Origin: Candidatus Thiodiazotropha taylori
GTDB lineage: Bacteria; Pseudomonadota; Gammaproteobacteria; Chromatiales; Chromatiaceae
Reading direction: 5' to 3'
NCBI GenBank assembly: GCA_019100305.1
Contig: JAHRHW010000078.1
Location: 1 to 13,434 of the forward strand
Length of the DNA: 13,434 nt
Of the stretch, positions 1 to 6,963 are shown piece after piece; position 1 is the stretch's first letter, and every line of letters starts with the position of its first letter. The position numbers and the translations under genes were made by a program. The notes below the pieces were generated by a model. It saw only the letters and a program-made list of their open reading frames with translations. It did no database searches and was not told where the DNA came from.

Positions 1-213
1 TGGCCATTGCCACTTGTCCTTATCCAATACTTCGGTCAGCAGAAACTCTGTGCTACTACGTTGTCCACGCTCCTTGACGATGGAACGATGCTTGCCAAGT
101 GGCCAGAGTTCACTGGATGTGGGTAATTCAGGTTTGATCCACTTCAGTCCCCGATATTTTGGGAGTCGTTTATGATGATACTTATCGGTTTTGTTATTAG
201 CGCTAATCGACAA
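1..213 (-). CDS. Unidentified protein, N-terminal 71 residues, TTG start, cut by the left edge
   Basis: An open frame runs leftward from a TTG at 213 to the edge without a stop. It is closed upstream by an in-frame TAA near 250, and TTG is the only usual start codon in between. A strong purine-rich ribosome binding site (GAGGAGAGG) sits three bases before it. The first codons overlap the end of the histidine phosphatase gene by 11 bases. The visible residues are charged and rich in Trp, Lys, Arg and Pro (for example KYRGLKWIKPELP and LGKHRSIVKERG). There is no signal peptide, no membrane segment and no motif I can name. Its place as the last visible gene of the kinase/phosphatase run suggests a related role, but the visible part does not prove one. 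That it is a real gene rests on start, spacing and overlap. Confidence 0.6.
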   Translation of the reverse strand, partial: MSISANNKTDKYHHKRLPKYRGLKWIKPELPTSSELWPLGKHRSIVKERGQRSSTEFLLTEVLDKDKWQWP

Positions 214-907
214 ATGCCTCTCCTCGTGAGCGGACCTTCCATTCCCCGGTTAGATGACGCCAGGATCCTGCATAGCGGCGCTCAAGAAAAACTGGTCGAC
301 AGTGGTACATGCTCAGAGCTGCAATCTGATCGAATTCCAATACGCCCAGATGGTGAGCAGCATGGCGAAAAGCCGCACCGTGACCAACAAAAAGTTTGAC
401 GGTATCGGTATCAACCTGCTGCTGTAGTTCAGCAAGCCGATGATCCAGATGACGGGCCACTCTGACACCCGCCTGCATCAACGATTCAGCGCCCTGCAAA
501 GGGAGTTGATAGTGACTGTTCGACTTCCAGTCGGTCGGTGGCTGTTCAAAACGCGGATCATCCTGCAGTATCGATTCGATGGTCTGCCGGGTCAGGTTTG
601 CTGCAGAGCCCATACTGCGTTCGGCCAACTCATCAAAGCCCTCGATCGACAGTGGTGATGAGTTTGTGTCGCTGAAACCCTGGCGGATCACTTCCGCAGT
701 TTGCCAGCCACGTAACAGATTGGAACTGTCGATCACGGGACAGAGATCCCAGTCAAACATCTGCAACGCCCCACTCAGCAGCGTGACAGAACGTCTCGCC
801 TGTTGGTGGCCCTGTTCATTCAGAGGAAAGGGTTGCCAGGCACTGGGGGTATCCTTCAGTTGATGATAGTCTCCATGCCTTAACAGAGCCGCAATGACAC
901 TAGGCAT
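203..907 (-). CDS. Histidine phosphatase superfamily protein (phosphoglycerate mutase-like fold)
   Basis: A 234-residue cytoplasmic protein of the branch that works through a phosphohistidine intermediate. The N-terminal catalytic motif is present as LLRHG with Arg10 and His11. Arg66 in SSNLLRGWQTA fits the conserved phosphate-binding Arg, Glu96 fits the acid residue, and the second catalytic His is His176 in VGHGAAFRHA. The active site therefore looks complete. The substrate cannot be told from sequence: members range from sugar-phosphate mutases to phosphohistidine phosphatases. It starts at an ATG 45 bases after the end of the SixA-Nudix gene and overlaps the next gene by 11 bases, so it is probably in the same transcript. 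A second enzyme of the same superfamily directly upstream in the operon is unusual and suggests that more than one phosphorylated species is turned over. Confidence 0.85.
   Translation of the reverse strand: MPSVIAALLRHGDYHQLKDTPSAWQPFPLNEQGHQQARRSVTLLSGALQMFDWDLCPVIDSSNLLRGWQTAEVIRQGFSDTNSSPLSIEGFDELAERSMGSAANLTRQTIESILQDDPRFEQPPTDWKSNSHYQLPLQGAESLMQAGVRVARHLDHRLAELQQQVDTDTVKLFVGHGAAFRHAAHHLGVLEFDQIAALSMYHCRPVFLERRYAGSWRHLTGEWKVRSRGEAFVD
217..225 (-). promoter_or_regulatory. Ribosome binding site deciding the TTG start at 213
   Basis: On the minus strand this reads GAGGAGAGG, ending three bases before the TTG. It lies inside the last codons of the histidine phosphatase gene, the usual arrangement for translational coupling. 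It is the main reason for calling a gene at 1-213. Confidence 0.55.
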
Positions 908-952
908 TGGGTATCGATCCGGATGGTATATAGCGGAACAGTATGCACTTCA

Positions 953-1933
953 TCACTTTTTGGATTTCTTCTTCTCAACCATTTTTGCCAGTTTTTTGAT
1001 CATCGGTTTCAGTTCAGCCTGCTTGATACGCTCAATCGCCTTATCTGGCGAGAGCCACTCCCGCCCCCGATGACGCTCTTCCCACTCATCTTCCGGAATC
1101 ACTCTTTTAACCTGCATGGGATAGACCTGAACTGTACATTCAGAACCCCATTTCTCATACTTATAACTACCGAGACTGTTGCTTGCCACTTCACCTTCCA
1201 CACCGGCCTCTTCAAGTGCCTCTTTCGCCGCAGATGCCTGCAGCGTCAGCCAGGGCTCACTGATCCCTTTCGGCACCACCCAGTGTTTCTGTTTACTGGA
1301 TCGGACCAACATGATCTCAGGCTTGCCATCCTTGATGCGATAGGGAATCACAGAAGATTGGTTATAGTAGTAGGCAGGACGATCACGCATCTCCTTGCTG
1401 GTGTGATCCGGAAAGGGGAACTTCTTATCCAGACTGCTGGCACGGGTTATGGAATCCAGCTCTCCATCCCCTGGACGCAGTTTTTTCCAGTCATTGGGCA
1501 TACTGATTCTGGCCAGCGTCGCGGTGGGGATCAGTTTACCATCCTTTGGTAAGGGGATCCGCTTACCCTCCAGATACTCAGTCAGAGCTTCAAGACCGGG
1601 ATTGTGCCCCACCATGAGCACCCGCTTGGCGCTCTTGGGTGCCTCGGCAAGCACCTCCAGCAGGTCTTCGACTCTGGCGGCATAGATACGTCGATCCTGG
1701 ATGATCTTTTCGGCGTCCAGCCCCATCACCTTGACTGCCTTCTGCGCCGTAATGATGGCCCTTTCGGCTGGAGAACTGACCACATAATCGGGCTGAAGCT
1801 GCTGTTGCAGCAACCAGACACCAATGCGTTGCGCCCCCCGTTTGCCACGATCCTTGAGGGGACGCTTAAAGTCCTCCACCTGCTCACTCCAGTCAGACTT
1901 TCCGTGCCTGAGTAACAACAATTCACGTGCCAT
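953..1933 (-). CDS. SixA-type phosphohistidine phosphatase fused to a C-terminal Nudix domain
   Basis: A 326-residue two-domain protein. Residues 1 to about 140 match the short SixA family: LLLRHGKSDW with Arg9 and His10, SSPAERAIITA around residues 53-62, and the second catalytic His110 in MVGHNPG. SixA removes phosphate from histidine residues of phosphotransfer proteins. After a linker rich in charged residues, about 192-310 is a Nudix fold of the diphosphoinositol/Ap4A type (HWVVPKGI, then a box at 223-245 ending KEALEEAGV). Two box positions differ from consensus: the first Glu is Leu229 and the Arg is Lys237, while the metal-binding EExG core (241-244) is kept. The C-terminus ends in a Lys-rich tail. 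The ATG follows AGAGG and GAGAG purine tracts. A 102-base gap separates it from the HprK-like gene upstream. The domain order is the reverse of mycobacterial MutT1, which is Nudix then phosphatase. Confidence 0.88.
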   Translation of the reverse strand: MARELLLLRHGKSDWSEQVEDFKRPLKDRGKRGAQRIGVWLLQQQLQPDYVVSSPAERAIITAQKAVKVMGLDAEKIIQDRRIYAARVEDLLEVLAEAPKSAKRVLMVGHNPGLEALTEYLEGKRIPLPKDGKLIPTATLARISMPNDWKKLRPGDGELDSITRASSLDKKFPFPDHTSKEMRDRPAYYYNQSSVIPYRIKDGKPEIMLVRSSKQKHWVVPKGISEPWLTLQASAAKEALEEAGVEGEVASNSLGSYKYEKWGSECTVQVYPMQVKRVIPEDEWEERHRGREWLSPDKAIERIKQAELKPMIKKLAKMVEKKKSKK

Positions 1934-1948
1934 CGTCTCTCTACCTCT

Positions 1949-1960
1949 TAGGGCCTGTTA
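1949..1960 (+). repeat. 12-base repeat, copy 1 (TAGGGCCTGTTA)
   Basis: TAGGGCCTGTTA lies in the 102-base gap between the SixA-Nudix and HprK-like genes. An exact reverse-complement copy lies at 8789-8800, just after the glycosyltransferase gene. Both copies are intergenic. They may be ends of a small dispersed element or shared chance sequence; the window alone cannot decide. Confidence 0.4.
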
Positions 1961-2035
1961 TCTGTTCTCTACAACCGCTTGAAGGTGATGCCTGATACAC
2001 CACTGTTAATTGCGACCTGTCCATAGTAGTCAATC

Positions 2036-3160
2036 CTAGGACCTGCCGCCCCATTTAGCGAAACAGCGCTCGGTCAAGGCGGCAAAATCCAACCCGCCAG
2101 ACACCTCGTAGACAGGGATTCTATCCAATAACGCCAGGTAGGGCTCGCTGGCCAAAGGCGCTTCATCCTGAAGAAAGCGACCTGATCGATCCTGATAGAA
2201 TGGTCCAGGGGACTTCATTACTGCCTTCAGTAGTTCCTCTCTACCGCTGATTGAAACCTGGTTCATGCTTACCGGCTGGTCAGAGTCCCGATGCCAGTTG
2301 AGGATAATCAGTCCGGCCAAAGGCACCGCTGTCGACGTATCGATCCGCCCCTTGCCATAGAGTTGTTCCACATCCACATCGAACTTCTCTTCCAGCTCCC
2401 ACAACGCCTGTTTCGGCATCGCCAACAGCTCACTGCGGCGAGGCTCCTCGATGAGTGCCTGCAGGCGTGGGTTGTTGACCACCGTACCGGGATTGATTCG
2501 GGGCAACTTGGGGATGCCGACAGCCTCGACAACCTGGCTCGATTCGCGCAAAAAGAGCCGATCATTGGTCAGGAAGCAGCTCGCTGGATGCTCCATCAGA
2601 TGCAGCATCAAAGTCGACTTGCCACCACCGGAAAAGCCGGCGACTGCCACGGCATTGTTTCCCAACATCAGTGCGGCAGCATGACAGATCAGCCAATGCC
2701 GGTTCTGCAACCAGTTCATGATCTGGGAGTTGATGAAGTTAACCAGTTGATTGTCATAGGTCAGACAGGGCCCGGCCGCAACACAGTGATTCTTGCTCTG
2801 CAGAAACAGCATGCCGGTACGAACCTTCAGAATCAGACGACCGTCCGGTAACTCCAGGTAGGCATCCTTGCGGCCGGTTTTTCCCGGTTCCCGTTTCCAA
2901 TCGGAAAACTGCATACCGGTCTCCAGCACATCGCTCTGAATGGAAACAATCTCCAGCGCATCATCGGCCGGCTGTTGCGGCAGGTGGGAAAAATAGTCAG
3001 CCAAGCGGCTCAGCAGTTGCCGGCTGTTCGATTTGAGGGCGACCGATAACTCGCCCAGATTCAGATAGAGAGGGGTTTCACACAGGGTCTGCTCCTGAAT
3101 CAAGAGTGCCGCAGCGGATTCGCTCTCCATCTGACGATGTTCATCTGCTGGTTGAGTCAC
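2036..3160 (-). CDS. HprK-related kinase (GAK-system type B)
   Basis: A 374-residue protein with a P-loop kinase core related to HPr serine kinase. The Walker A motif is complete at 175-183 (GFSGGGKST, Lys181). It is preceded by the family's His in CHAAAL (His160) and followed by FLTNDRLFL with Asp200 in the place of the second acidic motif. The N-terminal half (about 25-150) has no catalytic motif and resembles the extra domain of the type B HprK relatives. HprK itself phosphorylates a serine of HPr; the target here is unknown. It starts at GTG, whose first bases overlap the stop of the ATP-grasp gene (GTGA). GGAGG lies ten bases upstream, and the internal ATG at residue 11 has no such site. 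Pairing with the adjacent ATP-grasp gene is the hallmark of the GAK system. The family call is by memory of the domain pattern, not by a search. Confidence 0.8.
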   Translation of the reverse strand: MTQPADEHRQMESESAAALLIQEQTLCETPLYLNLGELSVALKSNSRQLLSRLADYFSHLPQQPADDALEIVSIQSDVLETGMQFSDWKREPGKTGRKDAYLELPDGRLILKVRTGMLFLQSKNHCVAAGPCLTYDNQLVNFINSQIMNWLQNRHWLICHAAALMLGNNAVAVAGFSGGGKSTLMLHLMEHPASCFLTNDRLFLRESSQVVEAVGIPKLPRINPGTVVNNPRLQALIEEPRRSELLAMPKQALWELEEKFDVDVEQLYGKGRIDTSTAVPLAGLIILNWHRDSDQPVSMNQVSISGREELLKAVMKSPGPFYQDRSGRFLQDEAPLASEPYLALLDRIPVYEVSGGLDFAALTERCFAKWGGRS

Positions 3161-4047
3161 GCTGATAACGCCTCCATAACATGGGCAACATAAAGGGAAG
3201 GCACATCGATTCCCATCCCTTCATGGGCGCCGCGGAAGCCGCCAAATGCGGAAACCTCAAAGACTACCGGCCCCTGATCCGTCTCGGCCACATCCACCGT
3301 GGTGAAATCGAGCCCGAAGACCGCCTGCGCCCGTCTTGCCAGTTCGATCAGCTCTTCACTCGCCTGATATCCCTCATAATGCCCGCCACTCAGTATGGTG
3401 GTGTTCCAGACACCTTTTTTACCCACCCGGGCATAAGCACCCAGATATTCACCCGCCAGAAATACCATCCCCAGATCCTTGCCAGGCAGTTCCCGCTTCT
3501 TCTGGATATACATCACCGGATTCTGCTCACGAAATTCGGTTATCTGTTTGGCCACCAGCTGTGGACCGCTCTGGTGCTCGATCAAGGTCATACCACGAGC
3601 TTTGGTGGAGTAGAGAGGTTTGAACACAGCCGCCTGAAACGCCTCGACTGCCTGGGCGGCTGCCTGAGGATCCTCGGTGATACGGGTCTCCGGCATGGGG
3701 ATCCGGGCATTGTAGAGGGACATGGTACAGCTGAGCCGGTCAATCAGGCGGATGATCCGCTCAACCCGACTGAATACCCGCACCCCAGCCAGCTCCAGTT
3801 GTCGCAACATCTCCAGCCTGTCGAGGGTGTGAGGGCTGTACTGCGCGCTGATCTTTTTCACCAGCAGCGCATCGAGCCGGGTCAGATCCTCACCCCGATA
3901 GAGCAGTCTGCCGCTGTCCAGCTCGGCGCTCACTTCGGCCATGTCGATCACCAGCCGGTAACCGGTCGCCTCAGCCACCGCATCGGCCAATACTTCCGTC
4001 GACCATTTACCGGGTATACCAACAACCCCGATTTTCGGTTTAACCAA
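3157..4047 (-). CDS. ATP-grasp ligase of the GAK system
   Basis: A 296-residue RimK/glutathione-synthetase-like ATP-grasp protein. The N-terminal part (IGVVGIPGKWS, 6-16) is the pre-ATP-grasp fold. Nucleotide-binding residues follow: Lys143 in FKPLYSTKARGM, the QKK stretch at 182-184, and Asp191 in LPGKDLG. The metal-binding end shows Asp252 in TTVDVAE and Glu264 in VFEVSAFGGF. The usual Asn two residues after that Glu is Ser266. The family joins a carboxylate to an amine or thiol at the cost of ATP, often adding amino acids to peptides; the substrate here is unknown. The best start is TTG at 4047, seven bases after GAGGAG, overlapping the previous gene's stop by eight bases. The neighbouring HprK-like kinase and the characteristic opening and ending motifs support the GAK-system ATP-grasp assignment. 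Confidence 0.85.
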   Translation of the reverse strand: MVKPKIGVVGIPGKWSTEVLADAVAEATGYRLVIDMAEVSAELDSGRLLYRGEDLTRLDALLVKKISAQYSPHTLDRLEMLRQLELAGVRVFSRVERIIRLIDRLSCTMSLYNARIPMPETRITEDPQAAAQAVEAFQAAVFKPLYSTKARGMTLIEHQSGPQLVAKQITEFREQNPVMYIQKKRELPGKDLGMVFLAGEYLGAYARVGKKGVWNTTILSGGHYEGYQASEELIELARRAQAVFGLDFTTVDVAETDQGPVVFEVSAFGGFRGAHEGMGIDVPSLYVAHVMEALSA

Positions 4048-5683
4048 TGAATATCTCCTCTATGGGTACTTTGAAACGGCGTTTGGATTTGCCATTTGCC
4101 GCCAGCAGCTGCTCCATCAGATAGAGCGCCCGGTAGAACATTGCTCTGGAGAGGGATTTATCGAGAATAAACCGGGTGGAAGTGACAAAGGAGCGGATCA
4201 GGCCCAGCGCCAGTCTGACCTCGAAGTTCTCATCCTTGACCTTTTTCGAATAGCCACGGGCGAAGCGGTAGATGCCATGACTGATCATAGCAATACGCTG
4301 TCGTACCCTCGGATCGAACACCTGCAAGCGGTAGTTCGACACCATGAAGACCGTAATGTCCTGCAGATAGTCCATATAACGGGAACGATGCAGATCGATA
4401 AAATTGATCCGTTGCTGCTGTTGATCGTAGATGATGTTATCGACGTTGAAATCTCCGTGGATATAGACTGAGAACGGCGCCTGGATATCAGCTTCAAGTT
4501 GCTGAACCTGTGTCAACAGCTTGCCGAATGAGGGCAGTTTCTGGCTGCCGATAGCCATGTTGTTCTGTTTGAATTCGGGATGTATGGCATACACATCATC
4601 CATACGTTTGTTAAGCTGATCCATATAGCTGGCCGAGACCGGTTTGGCCGTTCGGGTCTCATCCCACACCTGATTCAAAGTCTCGGTAAGATGGGTGAAG
4701 CTCTCCTGAAACAGCTTATCGGAACCACTCAGCAGAATCTGCTCAAAGGTCTGTCCGGCCAGATGTTCGATCAGCATCGCTGCTGAATCGCCGCTTTTTT
4801 TGTAGGCCAGGATTTTCGGCGCCAGACCAGGAAATATCTCATGCCAGTCGTTAACCCGCTGTTTCTCTTCCTTGAGTTTACGCTTACCCCCATCCTTGAA
4901 GACCCCGTGATAGCCAGATTCACCGGCACTGGCCACTGCATTGATGGCACTGCCGGATTTGGTCTGGGCGATGGTCTGCACCTGCAGACCCTCCATCTGA
5001 TTCACCGCCTCCAGTTCCGTCAGAGAGGCATTCAATGTGTGGTAACGATCGGTATTGAAGTGCTGCCCCATGGCGGCCGATATGATCGCTTCACTGATGC
5101 GAAGCAACGCATTACCCATCTGTTCGATGCTCCGACCCAGCATGATCAGGGCGATATGATCCGCCGGATGCTTATCTTTCTTAAGATGTTTCGAATAGCT
5201 CAACAACTGTTTTTGATAGGCCTGATCGAGACGCTGTTCCACCCGGCCGATCTTCAATGCCCGACGGGTGTCCTTGTCCGCCAGCGCCGGCTCGATCATC
5301 TCCAGTGCCCTCAGCACACGTTCCAGCATGGGCAGATATTTACCCCGTTTCAACAGGCGCTTCTGCTCCACCTGCAGGGATTGCAGCATCGCCTCCCGGC
5401 TCAGTTCGGTGATCCGTTCCAGGTGGGTGGCTATATCTTCCACCGCTCGCAGCAGCTGCTTGCTGCCACTCTGGTTGTCCGCAGCAGCGTGCTCCGACAG
5501 GCAGTGGTTGTGAATGCTCAAGCGCAGATTTTCCACATAACCTTTGCGATCAAGCAGTCGGGATGGCGGCGTGTTGGCGGTTGTCGCAAGATAGTCCCGC
5601 AACACACTCAGATGCGAGGCTGTTTCAGCAAGCAGGAACTGTAGATTGTCATTGATCGCTTTCGCTAGGGACATCTCAGTCAA
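4040..5683 (-). CDS. PhoU-like helical domain fused to an APH-type kinase/phosphotransferase domain
   Basis: A 547-residue protein in two parts. Residues about 1-235 are helical and carry two PhoU-type signatures: AVEDIATHLERITELS at 80-95 and LGRSIEQMGNALLRISEAI at 182-200. These resemble the repeated helices with which PhoU and DUF47 proteins bind metal clusters and contact phosphate transport systems. Residues about 255-530 form an aminoglycoside-phosphotransferase-type kinase lobe. Lys263 lies in GVFKDGGKRK, the catalytic loop is YIHGDFNVDN (His409, Asp411, Asn416), and a metal-binding Asp430 lies in NFIDLHRSRY. All key kinase residues are there, so it is likely active on a small molecule, lipid or protein; resistance to aminoglycosides is not implied. 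The start may be TTG 5683 (residue 1) or ATG 5674 (residue 4); both overlap or abut the Nudix stop. The PhoU part is called from motif shape and is less certain than the kinase. Confidence 0.75.
   Translation of the reverse strand: MTEMSLAKAINDNLQFLLAETASHLSVLRDYLATTANTPPSRLLDRKGYVENLRLSIHNHCLSEHAAADNQSGSKQLLRAVEDIATHLERITELSREAMLQSLQVEQKRLLKRGKYLPMLERVLRALEMIEPALADKDTRRALKIGRVEQRLDQAYQKQLLSYSKHLKKDKHPADHIALIMLGRSIEQMGNALLRISEAIISAAMGQHFNTDRYHTLNASLTELEAVNQMEGLQVQTIAQTKSGSAINAVASAGESGYHGVFKDGGKRKLKEEKQRVNDWHEIFPGLAPKILAYKKSGDSAAMLIEHLAGQTFEQILLSGSDKLFQESFTHLTETLNQVWDETRTAKPVSASYMDQLNKRMDDVYAIHPEFKQNNMAIGSQKLPSFGKLLTQVQQLEADIQAPFSVYIHGDFNVDNIIYDQQQQRINFIDLHRSRYMDYLQDITVFMVSNYRLQVFDPRVRQRIAMISHGIYRFARGYSKKVKDENFEVRLALGLIRSFVTSTRFILDKSLSRAMFYRALYLMEQLLAANGKSKRRFKVPIEEIFIG
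4055..4060 (-). promoter_or_regulatory. Ribosome binding site deciding the TTG start of the ATP-grasp gene
   Basis: GAGGAG on the minus strand, seven bases before TTG 4047 and inside the last codons of the upstream gene. There is no ATG nearby in the right frame, so the site supports the rare start codon and coupled translation. Confidence 0.55.
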
Positions 5684-6236
5684 TCACTCCCAGGTAGAGA
5701 GGTTTTTCACCTTGCAACACCGGCTGCAGATCGCGTTCAAGACTTTTCGGAAAAAGCTCGACCTGAGAAAACTCGGCAAATGGCAGCCATACCACCTCGA
5801 TCTGGTGTTTATCAGGGTGACCACCAGGGCCGGGAAGATAGTCATCCGGAACGGAACAGGCGAACAGAAACTCAATCAGATGACGGCTCGAGGGTGGCAC
5901 GGTTCTGCGTTGTTTGTAGAAGTCAGCGACAGCCAACAGGCCATTCACCGCGACGCGGGTGCCGATCTCCTCTTCGCACTCTCTCTGCAGGGCTTGGGTC
6001 AAGCTCTCCTGCACCTCTTGGCCACCCCCAGGCAAGGTGTACCAGAAGCCCCTCTCCTGCTGCCATTTTTTCTGCATCAAGATGGCTTCATCACGCACAA
6101 TCACTGCACGCACGGCATTTCGGATATTGGCGTCCAGGCCTGTCAATTCACTTGCCTGTCTCATAATAAAGTTTAACGCATCTCTCCCACGATCGATTCG
6201 AATGGAGCTTAGAAGAACAGCACCATAATCCAGCAT
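5676..6236 (-). CDS. Nudix hydrolase
   Basis: A protein of up to 186 residues with a complete Nudix box. Gly71, Glu77, Arg85-Glu86 and Glu89-Glu90 followed by Gly92 fit the G-x5-E-x7-RE-x2-EE-x-G pattern, and the box is preceded by GFWYTLPGGG. Nudix enzymes cleave nucleoside diphosphates linked to another group; the substrate here is unknown. The fold seems to begin near residue 38 (IRNAVRAVIV). The true start may therefore be Met25 at 6164, giving 162 residues and a 44-base gap after dgkA. The longer form overlaps dgkA by 28 bases. Neither start has a well-placed ribosome binding site: GGGAGAG lies about 20 bases before Met25. It sits between dgkA and the PhoU-kinase gene and overlaps the latter's TTG start by eight bases. 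Confidence 0.85.
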   Translation of the reverse strand: MLDYGAVLLSSIRIDRGRDALNFIMRQASELTGLDANIRNAVRAVIVRDEAILMQKKWQQERGFWYTLPGGGQEVQESLTQALQRECEEEIGTRVAVNGLLAVADFYKQRRTVPPSSRHLIEFLFACSVPDDYLPGPGGHPDKHQIEVVWLPFAEFSQVELFPKSLERDLQPVLQGEKPLYLGVID

Positions 6237-6577
6237 AGGGCCACCAGCATCAGCGATACCAGCACGGCGGCTGAACCCTGGTCCTTGGCACGCCCGGAGA
6301 GCTTATGGTTCTCGGTACTGATTCGATCCACCACGCTTTCGATCGCACTGTTCAGCAGCTCCACGATCAGGACGATCAGTAGCGGCCCTACAAGCAGTGC
6401 CTTTTCGACACCCGTATCACCCAGCCAAAGCCCCAATGGACCCAGGATGATGGTCAACAAAACCTCCTGACGGAAGGCTTCCTCATTCTTATAGGTTGAC
6501 CGAAATCCCTTCATTGACCAGCGCATCGCATTGATCAATCGCCGGAGCCCGACATTTGTCTCATCTTGCATCACCAT
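6209..6577 (-). CDS. dgkA: Diacylglycerol kinase, prokaryotic DgkA type
   Basis: A 122-residue integral inner-membrane protein with three predicted membrane helices (about 41-57, 58-78 and 103-121), the usual size for the family. DgkA phosphorylates diacylglycerol to phosphatidic acid with ATP, recycling lipid left by osmoregulated glycan or lipid A decoration. The family residues are present: Glu34 in NEEAFRQE, the LIVELLNSAIESVVDR core with Glu73, Asn76 and Glu80, and KDQGSAAV with Asp99. The ATG at 6577 is preceded by AGAAGGGG at suitable spacing; Met3 is an alternative. It is the first gene of the leftward run, so the promoter of that run probably lies in the gap to its right. Assignment is firm. 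Confidence 0.95.
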   Translation of the reverse strand: MVMQDETNVGLRRLINAMRWSMKGFRSTYKNEEAFRQEVLLTIILGPLGLWLGDTGVEKALLVGPLLIVLIVELLNSAIESVVDRISTENHKLSGRAKDQGSAAVLVSLMLVALCWIMVLFF

Positions 6578-6963
6578 AATGCGGCCCCTTCTACCAGCTT
6601 AGACATAAAAAATCGAGCCTGTCACAAACAAATCATGATCCTCTCATAAAAATGCAACGCAAAACCACTAAGGTTCGCACCCAGTGAAACAGGGCTCATG
6701 AGCAGCAATCTGTCCGCCCTGTACTGACTGAAAAAACGTCGTTTTCGGCGCGAGGAGTAATGTTTGGTCATACCGATTAAACGTCGAGCAATACCAGCCA
6801 GCGTTTTTTCCGGGTCACCCCGGAGAGCAAAGACCCTCTCCCCCTCAATTTCCTTATCAGTCCCGACTAGAGAAATACTTCACGTCACCTCCTCAGGCCT
6901 TGCCGGGCATGGCTATGAGCAGGTGTACAAACTGGTGTTCACACAACCTATGCGAGAACTCCG
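6578..6963. other. Divergent intergenic region, no gene seen
   Basis: This 386-base gap separates the leftward dgkA run from the rightward metallophosphoesterase gene and must hold promoters for both. On the minus strand TTGTTT, 18 bases, then TATGTC (roughly 6632 to 6603) is a weak promoter candidate for dgkA. The plus strand has an odd-centred palindrome AAAACG-T-CGTTTT at 6733-6745, and AAACGTCG recurs near 6778. A perfect hairpin with arms TCCGGG and CCCGGA and a four-base loop lies near 6809-6824, but its T-run comes before the stem, so it does not look like a plus-strand terminator. An open frame at 6764-6976 has a TTG start and an unstructured composition and is not believed. Confidence 0.5.

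Noticed and set aside
923..1552. 209-residue open frame opposite the SixA-Nudix gene
   Set aside because: It lies wholly across from a gene with complete catalytic motifs and shows no family features.
4040..5683. Aminoglycoside resistance gene
   Set aside because: The APH-type motif is shared by many kinases; the PhoU-like half and the operon context do not suggest drug resistance.
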